From: Prostheceraeus crozeri
Taxonomy: Eukaryota; Platyhelminthes; Polycladida; Euryleptidae
Direction: 5' to 3'
Assembly: GCA_907163375.1 (NCBI GenBank)
Contig: CAJQUW010008631.1
Coordinates: 1-64,000 of the forward strand
DNA length: 64,000 bases
Position numbers and translations under genes: made by a program. Below the pieces are notes generated by a model. It was not told the DNA's origin. It did not search any database and was given only the letters and a program-made list of their open reading frames with translations. Shown in pieces: positions 49,950 to 63,300 of the stretch. The stretch's first letter is position 1. Each line of letters opens with the position of its first letter.

Positions 49950-50785
49950 CCTTCCTTACTCTGCTAAGTCAAAGGTCATGGTCTCGTGTACCGGATCTGG
50001 TAAAGTTATGACTTCAGGCAGCTATCCTAGTGGTGTTTGCTCTAAAGGCGTCGGTTCAAATTCTCTTCACTGTACGTCGTGTAATTGTTGGATGCATCAC
50101 AAGTGCAGTGGTGTGAAAGGTCGTCTTCACGCAGCAAAAACATCTTTTGTGTGCCCCACAAGAGATTTGTTAGACAACTTTGTTATAGATGGTGACGAGC
50201 ATAAAGCCGTGGAAAGCTTCTGTTATCTGAGTGACGTGCTGGACGCTGGAGGAGGATGTGAGGTTGCTGTCACCGAGAGCAGTTGGAGAATATTCCACGA
50301 ACTGTCAGCTTTCTTAACATCAACAGTTCCCAAATAGAGCATGAAAGAAAATATTTTCAAAGCCTGCATCCAGTTGTATGTCGTACGCAGGCGAAACAGG
50401 GGCACTGAAAGCAGAAACTGAAAGAACGCTGGAAACGGTTTAGATGTCCATAGTGCGTCGAATGTCAGGTGTGTCACTCATGGAACGTTACTCAAACGCG
50501 GCGGGATTGAGAGCGCGCTTAGACTTAGCGATGGTTTGGATATGTGTACTGAAGGAAGGGAAAAGACCGGGTAAAGAGAGTTTAAAATTGGAAGTGACGG
50601 GAAAACCCAAGGGTCGTCCAAAGAAGACTTGAGACGAAACGGCGGCATCTGATTGCCGTTTGCTTAACGCAACAGCTGAAGCAGCCCTTGACCGTCAAAC
50701 TTGGAGGAGATCCATAAGACGAAACAGTCTGACCCAATGGCATTAGAACAAACGAAATCAAAACTCGGACGTAAAAAGTAAATAA
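49950..50785 (+). pseudogene. LINE 3'-end relic (C-terminal zinc finger and tail)
   Basis: The frame around 49960-50330 encodes GSYPSGVCSKGVGSNSLHCTSCNCWMHHKCSG, a Cys/His finger, then VESFCYLSDVLDAGGGCEVAVTE, the FCYLGDMLDADGG-type block that follows the reverse transcriptase in a common invertebrate LINE lineage. Further pieces (VRCVTHGTLLK, KPKGRPKKT, DPMALEQTKSK) follow in shifted frames to about 50785. Heavily decayed and 5'-truncated. Confidence 0.7.
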
Positions 50786-50953
50786 AGTCAGTCAGTGCGC
50801 GGAATCGTAAGTGTAGTTGAATCCATAATTATGACTTCCCATCATCATGCGTGATCATGGCAGCGTAGCTGCACGAAATGCATCGCACTCTAATCGACTT
50901 TGGAGTTTTCGATGCTCAGCTGACCACCAAAAGGCTATCCTCCTCTCCACATT

Positions 50954-50956
<3 letters not shown>

Positions 50957-50984
<28 letters not shown>
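50957..50984. repeat. (AT)14 microsatellite
   Basis: An uninterrupted AT dinucleotide run. Confidence 0.95.
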
Positions 50985-50987
<3 letters not shown>

Positions 50988-52481
50988 TTCGCCTCTCACA
51001 ACGGCAAAGCAGAGACAAAGCAGAGCGTGAGCTCCTGAAAAGCTGCGGCCTTGTAGTAAAAACTGAGGTTCTCCAATACTGATGCCTCAAAATATGAAAA
51101 ATCGCAATCACCTACCTATTTCCAAATAAAAGATCTAACCATTGCTTTTAGCATTTTCATGAAATCTTTTATGAAGTTTCATGCTGATGCCGATTAGAAT
51201 AAAAGTAAAATCAAAACGTCGAGTGTGAGAAACAAAATGCAGTCGACTGAGGTTGATATGTCATGAACGGAATATCTAGAACATCTTGCGGCACTTTATT
51301 TGCATTTCAACATTTGAAAACACTCGTGAGTTGTGTGATTAAGAGAATCTCGCTAAAAACATTCAAATAAGAGTGTATCTTGCATTTGAATGAAGCATTC
51401 ATTTAACTAGGCTTATGATGTATCAGAGTTCCGCCATCAAGCTATCTGCCATCGACAAAGATTGTGGACTCGAATCGTCTGACGTCATTGTTCAAATTTT
51501 GTGTCTCTTGACATTATGCATATCAGGAGAGAGAATTGAGCATTTTGCATTCTTCACTGATTTTTTCTGGTATTCTTAATTTCCTTCAATGCATAAATAA
51601 AGCAAAAATCAAAATTAGCAAATATCGCTAAGCAAAACCAACTTTAAACTAAAACGGCATCTTCGATTTTATTCCTTCATGCTGCAAGGGTGCTGAAATT
51701 TATGATTCCATTCTTTATTGTAAAACATGCCTTAGCAACCATCTCACGTATAAATTTCAGTCTTGTACAACATGTAAAGTCTAAAAATCCCTTATGTTTT
51801 GCAAAGTGTGTGGCGATGGACAATGAGCTCCGTTTTTCAACTCAGCATTTAACAGTCTTGCACAAAACGTGTCTTCAAAAGCAGTGCTTGATAATTATTA
51901 CAGGTGCACCAGCTGACAGGAAATGTCGGTAGTGTGTCTTAAGCAGCATTTAATGAATGCCTGCCGGAAATTCAATTAGCAAGTCCATATCGTCTACCGC
52001 AGTGCGCTGGAAATAATTAATAACGGCTATATATTGGAATAATAAGTTAATAATTGAGCAGTTAATGTAAATAAATAATTAATTTTTAATTTGAAAATGA
52101 AGTAGTGTGTTAATGCATAATTCGATAATTATTAAGCTCGCAATAAAACATCTTTTTTACACCAGTTATTGCTAGTATTTGTCCGGAGACCTGAGTATGG
52201 AAACAAAATCGCTGAAGCCACACGGAATAATTTGATGGAGTAGACAGCCTCACGGGACAAAGAATAAGTGCGGATAAACGCGAGCCACCTATGTGCATGT
52301 ATGCATACTTGCATGAAACACGTATTCAATATTTCTAAGCCATGGTTTTATCATAAACATGGCATGAACACAATCCGATATGTAGATTTGATTTTCAATC
52401 AATTTGTGGACAATCAGAAAGTAGCCTGCATTTACAAAAACGCCGTCCAGTACGTAGCACATTTACTGTGACTGCATGCAG
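50985..52481. other. Non-coding DNA, nothing recognised
   Basis: AT-rich with no supported gene. It could be intronic to the PGS1-like gene. Confidence 0.4.
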
Positions 52482-52562
52482 TATGTAGCAGGGACATCTA
52501 TGATTAATATAAGATATCTTACTAAGATATCTTACATTAATCATAGATGTCCCTGTATGTAG
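52482..52562. repeat. 67-bp near-perfect palindrome flanked by TATGTAG repeats
   Basis: Arms of 33 bp (52489-52521 and 52523-52555) with one mismatch and a 1-nt loop. They start CAGGGACATCTATGATTAAT. The palindrome is flanked by 7-bp direct repeats TATGTAG (52482-52488 and 52556-52562). It looks like a minimal foldback insertion. Confidence 0.85.
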
Positions 52563-52669
52563 TTACTTGTGCCATGGACTCCTAGATATATAACATCCTA
52601 GATCTAGATCCTATACAATTATAACAGATATATAGATCTAGGAGTGTGATCTGAATATAGTGATCTGAA

Positions 52670-54846
52670 GGGATCAGCCGGTCCTTCGGGGATGGATGCC
52701 GATATTTACCGTCGCATATTGTGTTCCAAAAATTTTGCAATGCAAGAAAAATAATTGAGGAATGAAATTTCAATCATGACAAAGAAACTTCTAACAGCAA
52801 GTTTCCATCCAGCTTCAATGGAAGGCTATGTTGCATCGCGTCTAATACCAATTGACAAAAATCCAGGGATTCGTCCAATTGGTGTGGGAGAAGTACTCCG
52901 TAGAATAATCGGAAAAGCAATTGTTTGGTCTTCAAAAGATCACATCAAAGAGGCAGCAGGACCTTTACAGACATGCGCGGGACATACAGCCGGATCAGAG
53001 GCCGCAATTTTTGCGATGAATTCGATATTTCATGACGATCAGTCAGATGGTGTCATCTTAGTTGATGCTACAAATGCTTTCAATTCTATGAACCGGCGCA
53101 CAGCTCTGCACAATATACGCATCTTATGTCCTATTATATCTTTATACATCATCAATGCTTATAGGGGTGAATCCAGACTATTCGTCAGTGGAGGTGCTGA
53201 ACTTGCTTCCAGTGAGGGCACCACTCAAGGTGACCCACTAGCCATGCCATGGTACTCCATTAACACAACGATACTGATTGATCTTCTGCACAATGAAGCC
53301 CCATTTTCCAAGCAAGTATGGCTAGCCGATGACTCAAGTGCCGGCGGTAGTCTGATCAATCTCAAAAAATGGTATTTCTGTTTGGAAAACGAAGGAAAGC
53401 GTTTTGGTTATCATGTTAACCCAGACAAAAGTTGGCTTATTCTCAAAAATAAGGAGCTTGCATATGAGGCCTCACAAATTTTTGGAGACTCCATCAATAT
53501 CACAACTGAAGGCAAACGCCACATTGGGGCCGTAGTTGGCAATCAGTCATTTAAAGACGAATACTGCACTGGAAAAGTTAGAAAATGGGTCAGTGAATTG
53601 GAGGTGCTAGCTGAATACGCCAAATCACAGCCACATGCAGCTTACATTGCATTCACAAAAGCCTTCAAATCCAAATTAACATACTTCTTGCGAACGATTC
53701 CATCTTTTGACGATTATGTGAGTCCTTTAGATGATATCATCTTCGACGTTTTACTCCCGACACTATTTGATCAACAGGTTCCCTTTAGTGAACTGATGAA
53801 AGAACTGTTTTCTCTACCAACCAGTCAAGGTGGTCTTGGGATACCTTCCCCAAGTGATGATTCTACTTCACAACATGAAGCAGCTCGTTTTTTAACTAAG
53901 TCTCATGTGGAAGCTATAGTGAGACAGACATCTATATGTAATGAAATAGATACTGATGACAAGAAAAAAGAGTATTATCGAAGAAAGGTGAAGAGAATAA
54001 AAGAGAAAGTAAAGAGAATCGATTCTTCCCTACCCAATTCCTTGTTGTCATCTGTGAAGCAAACAAGAGATAAAGGTGCCAGCTCATGGCTTAACGCGAT
54101 TCCTCTGAAAGAACATGGATTAGCTCTCAATAAAAAAGAATTTCGAGATGCGCTGCGTTAACGATACAACATGGATCTATGTGATTTGCCATCAAACTGC
54201 CCATGTGGACAACCGTTTTCAACGAATCACGCTCTCTCTTGCAAAAAAGGTGGCTTCGTGTCACAGAGACACAATGGAATGAGAGATCTTTTGACCGGTT
54301 TTATCTCCGAAGTATGTAAGAACATAGAAACCGAACCATCGTTAATGGCTCTCGACAATGAAACTTTCACGAACAGCACAACAAACATTAGTAATGAAGC
54401 ACGACTGGACATCAAAGCTGGAGCTTTTTGGTCTACAGGAGTGACAGCAATTTTTGATGTACGCATTACGCATGTCAACTCCAAAAGCAACCAAACTAAA
54501 TCCACCGCAGCCGTTTTTAGAGAGCATGAAAATGAGAAGAAAAGAAATTATCTACGATGAGTACTTGACATTGAATTCGGAGATTTCACACCACTGGTTT
54601 TCGGGACAAATGGGGGCATGGGAATTGAGGCGCAGATGTTCTTGCGAACACTGGCAGAGAAGATCGCTGCAAAAGAAAATGAAGACTACAGAAGTGTTAT
54701 CACATGGCTAAGAACTCGCCTTTCATTCCAAATTCTTAGGTCAGTGCACTTGTGTTCGAGGGAGTAGAGTACCATTTAAGAAGAATGAAATAGAGGAAGT
54801 TTTGAATGATTTTCACCTAAGTGTTACGTCTGCCGATCTCTTTTGA
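52670..54846 (+). pseudogene. Non-LTR-type reverse transcriptase with C-terminal zinc and nuclease-like region (relic)
   Basis: The frame begins near GSAGPSGMDADIYRRIL (52670) and continues LIPIDKNPGIRPIGVGEVLRRI, VILVDATNAFNSMNRR (palm Asp), EGTTQGDPLAMPWYS and VWLADDSSAGG (the ADD box), all reverse-transcriptase motifs. Downstream lie CPCGQPFSTNHALSCKKGG (a CCHC-like finger) and EARLDIKAGAFWSTG, AIFDVRITH, which resembles the restriction-like endonuclease arrangement of R2-type LINEs; FTPLVFGTNGGMGIEAQ follows. Three in-frame stops (52752, 54159 and 54558) and one late frameshift near 54770 show it is dead. I know the lineage from sponge and cnidarian genomes, but I am not sure of its clade name. 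Confidence 0.8.
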
Positions 54847-55407
54847 CGCGTTTCTTGCCTACTTCACAAAACTGATGAAAAAATTATTGCTTGCAAAAAA
54901 AAACTTACCTCATGTTTGACTTATCTGTCTTTCTCTTTGACTTTAATGGTACTTTCTAATTTTTCTATCTGTTGGTTATGAAATAAAACAAGTGCATGAA
55001 TTTTCCTAGTAATCTATCAAAAGGAGTAGTAGATATACATGACTTGTCAAAAACCATGACCCATGTGATTGAACTGCAATCTCTTCTACGCTAATTTTTC
55101 TGTAAGATGCACTGTGCAAGCAATGATCTAAAACAATCACAATCAATTGAAACTTATGGTTAAGATGCATGTAAGTGATTTTGTGTGATAATATTGAAAT
55201 CCAAATGATCGATATCGCTTATCTATATATCTTCCAACTAATTGGGAGTTAGTCGGCAACCTTGCCCTACAGCATTCATGATATCACAGTCCATGCTTGT
55301 GCCCATATGTGAAACTATCTATGACTTTGACTTCATGTTCTATGTTTATGCAGCAGTGAAATCTGCATTGTATTTCACTCTCGATGGCTTTGGAAGTCAT
55401 AGAAATG
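54847..55407. other. Non-coding DNA between two retroelement relics
   Basis: No gene recognised. Confidence 0.4.
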
Positions 55408-56280
55408 ATGAATTGAAAGTAGCCGATGCTGTTATTATTGTTTTATTTCCCAAATTTTCGCCTACACAGGCCGCGTCAGGGGATAAAAGGATTTTATGTT
55501 TACAAATATCAAACGATTTTGAAAATATTGTTAGTAAGATATCAAGGTTTCAGTAAGTAAATAAAATCCATAGAAGTATTGAAAGTATATGAAGTGCATA
55601 GATGTAATAATTACATAGATGTAAAAATTCTTCATGGAGGTATAAGTATAGAAAATGTTATCAAATAATTCATATAAAAAGGAAATGTTTATATTGTTCA
55701 CGTTCTTCTCTCGAGTTAATTTTCGGTTGTAGCTTGTTGATCCACACTGCTTCACGTAGTCTGATGTTAGTATTGTCGTGTTCTTGTGTTATTACTTCTG
55801 TTGTTATGTGGTTACTGTTGCATAATTTCAAATGTTTATGTACTGATGATGCTTTTTGAGTAACGTGCTCTTTAATTCTGGTATGCAGTAGTCTGATGGT
55901 ACTCCCAATATAAAATTTTTGACATTTCGAACAAGTTATTTTATAAATCACATTTTGTCTGAAACAAAGTTCGTTGTTGTTTATGGGACAATTAGTGAGT
56001 TGACATATTTTGTTGGTTGTGATTTTCTTTTGTAATACATTCCTCAGAGTTTTTGAACGTTGTGCAAGTCCAACATTCAGTTGTTCTTGTTGGAATATTC
56101 TCTTTATATTCTGGTTCATTCGATCTGAAATGAATGGTAATTTCAGATAACATTTTTTCTTGTTCATGTTATTTTCATTTTTCTTATTTCGTCGTCGTTT
56201 TTTCGAAGTTTGAATGAATTTTTCTGGATAGTCGTTCAATCGTAACACTTCATCGAAATTTTGTAGATGACTTTCGGCTA
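55408..56280 (-). mobile_element. Penelope-like element 3' fragment (GIY-YIG part), minus copy
   Basis: Encodes ESHLQNFDEVLRLNDYP, YLKLPFISDRMNQNIKR and the GIY-YIG endonuclease block VIYKITCSKCQKFYIGST, LLHTRIKEHV of Penelope-like elements, up to YKHFLFI. It is 5'-truncated at about 56280. The outer 675 bp (55408-56082) form one arm of a palindrome with 56341-57015. Confidence 0.85.
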
Positions 56281-56340
56281 TGGATTTGTTCGAGCATCGT
56301 TCTTCAATTCTGAAGATTCTTCATTCAGATAACAAACAGA

Positions 56341-57015
56341 AACTGAATGTTGGACTTGCACAACGTTCAAAAACTCTGAGGAATGTATTACAAAAGAAAA
56401 TCACAACCAACAAAATATGTCAACTCACTAATTGTCCCATAAACAACAACGAACTTTGTTTCAGACAAAATGTGATTTATAAAATAACTTGTTCGAAATG
56501 TCAAAAATTTTATATTGGGAGTACCATCAGACTACTGCATACCAGAATTAAAGAGCACGTTACTCAAAAAGCATCATCAGTACATAAACATTTGAAATTA
56601 TGCAACAGTAACCACATAACAACAGAAGTAATAACACAAGAACACGACAATACTAACATCAGACTACGTGAAGCAGTGTGGATCAACAAGCTACAACCGA
56701 AAATTAACTCGAGAGAAGAACGTGAACAATATAAACATTTCCTTTTTATATGAATTATTTGATAACATTTTCTATACTTATACCTCCATGAAGAATTTTT
56801 ACATCTATGTAATTATTACATCTATGCACTTCATATACTTTCAATACTTCTATGGATTTTATTTACTTACTGAAACCTTGATATCTTACTAACAATATTT
56901 TCAAAATCGTTTGATATTTGTAAACATAAAATCCTTTTATCCCCTGACGCGGCCTGTGTAGGCGAAAATTTGGGAAATAAAACAATAATAACAGCATCGG
57001 CTACTTTCAATTCAT
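56341..57015 (+). mobile_element. Penelope-like element 3' fragment, inverted copy
   Basis: An apparently perfect inverted copy of 55408-56082. The encoded GIY-YIG proteins are identical from LNVGLAQRSKTL to the stop. The spacer of 258 bp contains the longer 5' part of the minus copy plus unrelated sequence. Inverted partial copies are common for Penelope-like elements. Confidence 0.88.
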
Positions 57016-60000
57016 TGTTTATAATGCTGTTTAAGCGGAACTTTACTATTTTCATAGAAATGATTTAAATGAGTTTGAAATGCATTTTTGCCCGGCACTG
57101 GAGGTTATATTGCACCACTATATGCCGCGATTTTTCACGCTTCTCCCGATTCGCCATATCGTGTTCGCTGCGGAAGGTTGACTAATTCTTACAGAGGACT
57201 TAAAGGACAGTTCTTTAGAGGATAGTGATCATAAAAAGATGTTGATCAAGATAAGATCGCTAGTAATGGCATGGAATTTTGGGTAGAAAATAAAAGAAGG
57301 CCAACTCCCAATTTTCTTGATCAGCATTCGACGATTCCCTAGCATATCGATGAAGCAACACTTTCCGTATGAGAGCATGTGTATGATAATATAACTACAT
57401 GTAATGCTCCCTTGCAAAAAATCGCCACTTAGTACTTAACCTGCATCTCTCTTAGCAATAAGGATCATGATTATCACTAATCATATTCGTCATTGATTAA
57501 GTTTGAAAACTACTATCGTCAACTGTATCGAATTGTGATTTAGAGCATCATTCAAATTAATGCCGAAATACGTGTAGTAGACGAATAGGCCTATTACCGG
57601 CTAGGTGACATAAGATTTGTGCTGATATTCGCGAACTTATAGCAACATTTCCGAAGCCTAAGAATGCAAATTCTAGCATGCCAAGATTGATATTTTTAAT
57701 CATGCTCTTTCAACCATGCTCATTAAAAGAATTATTCAAGGTTAGAAGGCAGAAGATTACAGCATTGTTACAGTGCAACATGACAACATTGATCAGCTGA
57801 TTAATAATGCTGACGCACTATCTAAAATGCGTAACCTGATGTGGTTGTCCATGATCTTTGCTTCCAAAAAATTGGCATCTTTCATCTTCTTTGTACTACT
57901 GAACCACAGCCAAAAAACTAGAAGTACTTAAAATAGATACTTCATAATGGAATCTCTGATAATTGACAACTGAGATTCATTGCTTCATTTATATCAAAAA
58001 AATAATGTTAAGCGGCGACATCAGATCAAGTAAGTGTCTGTCATAATTCAACCGTTAATCATAGTGCTTCGATGTAGCTAAAGAGAGCTTCAACTGATGC
58101 ATTAAATAATTCAAGAGAAATAATACAGCAATTAGAACAATTAGGCAATAGATGTATATTTCTTTATGAAATTCAAGATACCTTGTCAGAATTCAGATGA
58201 TAGCATATTAAATTCTACTAATAAATAGTAAATATAAATAGCTGAAATTTAGAATGGTTTGACTGAGCTTAACTCAAGATGAATAAGCGCTGAAAAGTCA
58301 AATCGGAGTTAAAATAGAAAACCTTAAATTGTAAATGTGTGAACGCGGAAATTGCTCTTTTTAGACTCCGTTATCAATCACTTTATCTGCAAGTACTAGT
58401 GCATTACACAAATTGCTTTTGATAATAAAAAAAGTAGTACACTGAATTAGAAGATATTCAGGTATTGAAAAGTTTAAAAAGATAAAGTGACTTTGACATA
58501 TTCGAAGCACATTTTTGAACGCATCCAGCATAATTATATGACTTGTAAGCACCGGCAAAAAATGCACTTCAGAAACGATCCCTTGGCAATATATTATTAA
58601 ATGGGATGCATGTCGCAAATCTTTTGCATACAACACAGCTGATTTTTTGTGCTTCTTCCCAATTTACCAGACTGATGTCGCTCATGTACAATTAAGCTAT
58701 ATTAAGTTTTGTGAAATTGATATAGCTGCTGATTAATATACTTCATTAATGACATAACTACTTATTATAGTGGTGATTCAATAGGACAAAAATTCAACCG
58801 GGACTGTCACGCGCTCTGATCCGTGCCACCTAACCTCCACCTGTAATCATCACAAAACGATAAATGTAGGTCAGATCCGAAATTCATGTGTATCTTATCA
58901 GTGGCCAAAGAGAAGTTATAGAAATTGATTATTAAAATAAGACAACAGAAAAAATGGTAGACGACATTGTTGCAACATGTCAGTAAACTTCCCGGAAATC
59001 AAGAACTATCGTGTTCTGAGATTTGAGTGATCACTATCGGAATGACTGATATCACTGCTGGAAGTAAAAATGGAAAGGAGTGCATCTCCATAAAATGAAA
59101 AACTCTTTCGAGGCAATGCAGCACCGAAACAAATTGCGGAAATTACATCCCTACATGTTAGATCAGACAAGTATTGGAAACAAAATTTATTCTAATGTCA
59201 TGTCAATGAACGGTAAAATTCTTGGTGTGGGTAATTTTGGCAAATACATCATTGAAATGCTCTCGTTATCCGCTTTACGTAAAATATACTTTAATCATTT
59301 TTTACATACTACTTTGAATAGATCGAGACATCTGACACCTTTGAGAGATGGATGCCATTTGATTATTTTATCACTTCTTCACCTCTAGAAAAGGACTGTC
59401 ATCACAAACGGCAGTAGAATTATTGAATAAGTGCTAATTAATTATATTGTATTCATTGGTAATATGAAAAACTGGAGAAAAATGTGCTGTACTTCTTCAA
59501 CTCTGGTCAGATTCGAAAAAAACATTTTTGTACAATCAAATGCAAATACAAAAATTCGAAAAATGTATTCAGAAACAATATTCTGACAATTGATGGATTA
59601 ATCATTACTTTTCCGATAATTTGATGATATGAAAACACCATCTAATTGCTCGGCGCTTCGTCCGTTCTTGATAGAGCAATACACGGAACTGCATCTTGGC
59701 TACATGCTACATGAAATCGCTGTTTGACAAATACTCAATATGGATTGACAGTGACAAATTGCATGGACGGAGAATTAGGCATAAAGACACAGTAATAGAC
59801 AACGATTGACAACCTAATGTGAAAACACGTGTACAAGTCATAAATGAACAATCGAATAAGTTAAAAGACAATTGAGTTGAAGTACTAAGTAAAGTAACAT
59901 AAGTGAGTATAAATAAAGGAAAATAAGGAACAAAGAGAAGAGGACGGGAAAATGAAGAAAAATAAATAAATAAGTAAAAATAAAAAGTTATTGTAAAACA

Positions 60001-60079
60001 AAATCATAAACAAACAACTACAAAATGGTGCTGAGAAAAATACGCTCTTTCTGTACACTTAAAGATGGACGAAGCCATT
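57016..60079. other. Non-coding DNA, nothing recognised
   Basis: AT-rich, with no supported gene or repeat of note. Confidence 0.4.
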
Positions 60080-60390
60080 TTATCGCGACACCTTCGGCCA
60101 AAAAAAGTTCAAAATCAAGTTATTAATACTGACAGCGGTACAATGCGAGCATTCCTGAAGGTGTCTCGTGATGCTGGAGGATGCATCCTTCGTTGATCTT
60201 GGACGTCTGCCACTGTTGGTGAGCCATTTCGGAAGATGCTCATTTGCGCGAACTCTGAGGGACCGACCACTCTTCCCTATGTAGGTTGCTCCACAACCAC
60301 AAATGAAATTGTATACCAAATTATTTTGATAGGGAAGAGGTATCTTGTCCTTCAGAGCATTAGAACTCAAGCGACTTACACGAAAGGCTA
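60080..60390 (-). pseudogene. Second Penelope-like GIY-YIG fragment
   Basis: The minus frame encodes SRLSSNALKDKIPLPYQNN, VYNFICGCGATYIGKSGRSL and VRANEHLPKWL, the linker and GIY-YIG block of a different Penelope-like lineage (CGCGATYIGK). Preceding minus-strand sequence holds no clear reverse transcriptase, so only the C-terminal end remains. Confidence 0.75.
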
Positions 60391-63300
60391 TACACAGTTA
60401 TATACAATCAATATTGTATCAATGGGCACCAACAAAGAGAGTATTCAGAAACATTTATAATAGGAATTTACTTTCAACTATACTTCAAGTAAAAAAGTGG
60501 TCAAACTATTATATTTATACGCCATAGACTACTGGATAACAAGAAGCTGCATAACGCATGGATAGATGAACTTGAGATTCCACTACTGTCAAGTCAAAAC
60601 GTGAGCTTTTTGTGTGCCTTCATGCGTTGGTAATTCACATTATAACGCACTGTCTTTGTTACCATCGAATAATTTGACTAGCTCTTAAATGATAATGATG
60701 TCGAGGGCGATGTCGGGAGACATGTCCAATGTTTGCGCAGTAAATTAGCTGAGACAACGGTCTCCCCTCTATATAGCGTGCACTTCAAGGTCACCTGATT
60801 GTTCACAAGTCTATCAGAAATCATGTTGCATTCGATAGGAGCATATCCTAACTACTTCAATTTCGAAGTGTGTTGATATAAGGGTGATACTGACATATCA
60901 ACTTGATGCTTTATAAGAAATAAATGTTATAATAGCTCTCACCACTGTTAGTAACATTACTGTGCTCAATTGAAGAGCAATAATTGACGACATCACATGA
61001 AGCATTGGCATTAAATACTGAATAACATTCGGCCGGATTTTTTTTACATTTACAAAAAAAGGTGAAAATCAAGTGTAGCCAAAGATTTATCAACTACCGA
61101 TGAAACAATCAAGTCTCCACATCCAAAGAATACCGTCAATCAGTGATCAGGAACAATTGACAAGTCATTAAAATCCGTTAAAACCCGCATTGAGGATAAT
61201 CTTCTTCATAAGTCTCGAATTATGAGGCTTGCAAGAGAAAAGAAAGGTTTAAGAGAGTTAGTGGTAAATTCAAAGATACAATCAATTTTTCTCAACTCGA
61301 CTATCAATTGTTTAAAAATCGTACTATTCGATTTCTACATGCACATACGGGCATTTAAAATTGATTCCCTAAAGGGGAACAATGCAACATGCAATTTTTC
61401 TTGTACAATTTTCCATGCAATAAATTTCATGATCGTTTCCACAGCATGCAAATTTTCCTGATTGAAAGTCCGTGAAATAAAATTTACGTCACCACTTTTC
61501 AGGTGAGATATTTTCAGGCAAGTTTGCATCAATGATTTGCAAAGCCGTTTACATTATTGCAAGATGAACAAGCGAAAGGCTGCCGCGGCATTAGTCGTAC
61601 TAAAGAAATTTAATGACAACAACGGCAGAATAAGAAGAGAAGGGCAAGATCTTGTTGGGTGAGATCATGGATAGCCAGAAGGGAACAACTGGGAGCACAT
61701 AGAAATTTAATGATAGAACTCACAATAGAAGATCCTATCGAACTGAAAGCATTTTTGGAATAATTATGACAGATTTAGAAGATCTACTTAATGAAATCGG
61801 TCAGGAATCTGCTTAATGAAGCATCAGGAAGATGGACACTCCAATGAGGAAATGTATACCAGCAAAGGAGAAGTTGGCTATTACACTTAGGCCCTTTTGC
61901 CCAATCACTTTTTTAGTATTGCCATTTCGCACTGGATGGTGCCGATGTTCCGGCACTGCCAGATTTTGTTGCATTCATTTTCTTGCGCTCTGTTGCACAT
62001 TGAGTTCGAAGATTTCGAATTTTCTTCTTGATTTCATCAACTGATGCATCTCATATATTTGACAAATCAATAAATGCTGAATCATTTTTTCACCTGTCTT
62101 TGTAATCATCCGAATTCGTATCCCATAAACAATGCCTTTCCCTGTAGGCATTTATGAAAATATCAATGCTTTGAAATGGCCACATGAATTTCTCAGCCAT
62201 CATGTTGCAACTTATTGTACAAACTAGCACTACATTCTACTCTCTGCTCGTTAGATAATCCAGATAAATGAACTTCAAAGAGTTCATATTGGCTGCAATA
62301 CGTGCAACATTTTCTATTATTATTGAATCATCGTTTACATTCTACAAGAAAAATTGTAGATATTCCCGTCAATACGGCTTCACAAGTTGCCAGAACATGT
62401 TGATCGAGTGTTTAAACTACATACAATTCATATTGTGCTACCAATTGCATCTTCAGACACAAAGGCGTTTGATTGGACGATGACTAAGATTATACAAGTA
62501 AAATTGCTAGTGTAAACGCACCTTAAGTCAGTTAGCATCGAACTACATGCTTCAAGCATCGGACTGTACAAACTCCAAAGCATAATGAAAGACAAGGTTT
62601 TTTGCAATAACGTCAAATATGTCAGACAAAAGCCATCACAGCTGCGAACAGTGTCCTTGTCATAATACGCAAACCAATATTTCATAAATATGAAAAATTG
62701 AAGTATTGCCGATCATGCATTGCAAAGTTACAATCGTGTGAATCATCAGGGTTTTAAGATCACAAAATGTCTCATCATCACGCACATGAAATAATGACAA
62801 GAGACCGAAGACAGTAGTCTCCATATGAAACAATGTAGCCATTGCTCCTGAATGTCATAGCCGGACTGCAGTCATAGTCGCACGATTCACCGTAAGTCTG
62901 AATAAAAAATCTGGTTTTTTCCTGTAGCATTGTAAAGTCTGCGAAGATCACACTTTGCAACAATGACTGGCCATTAGTTAGCACGATGATGAAATCCATT
63001 GTTTCTGTTGTTTTAGAAATGGGTGGTGCACTAAGTAACGATAACAATCACCAATACAAGTTGGAGAGTAAAACACAATTACAAATTCTGAAAGTTAATT
63101 TTGCAAGAATGCTTAGAGTATGAGCTGTGTAAAGCATTTCACTCCTGCTCACTCATTTATAGCAACACAAGGAGTTTGCTGAAGGAAAAAACCGGAAGCC
63201 CGCTGTGGAATACAACGAATATTACGAGGTTCTGACTAACACAACCTCAGTAAGAGAAAAAGCTGATGAAATATTATCTCTAAATGTTTGCTAGCTGGAT

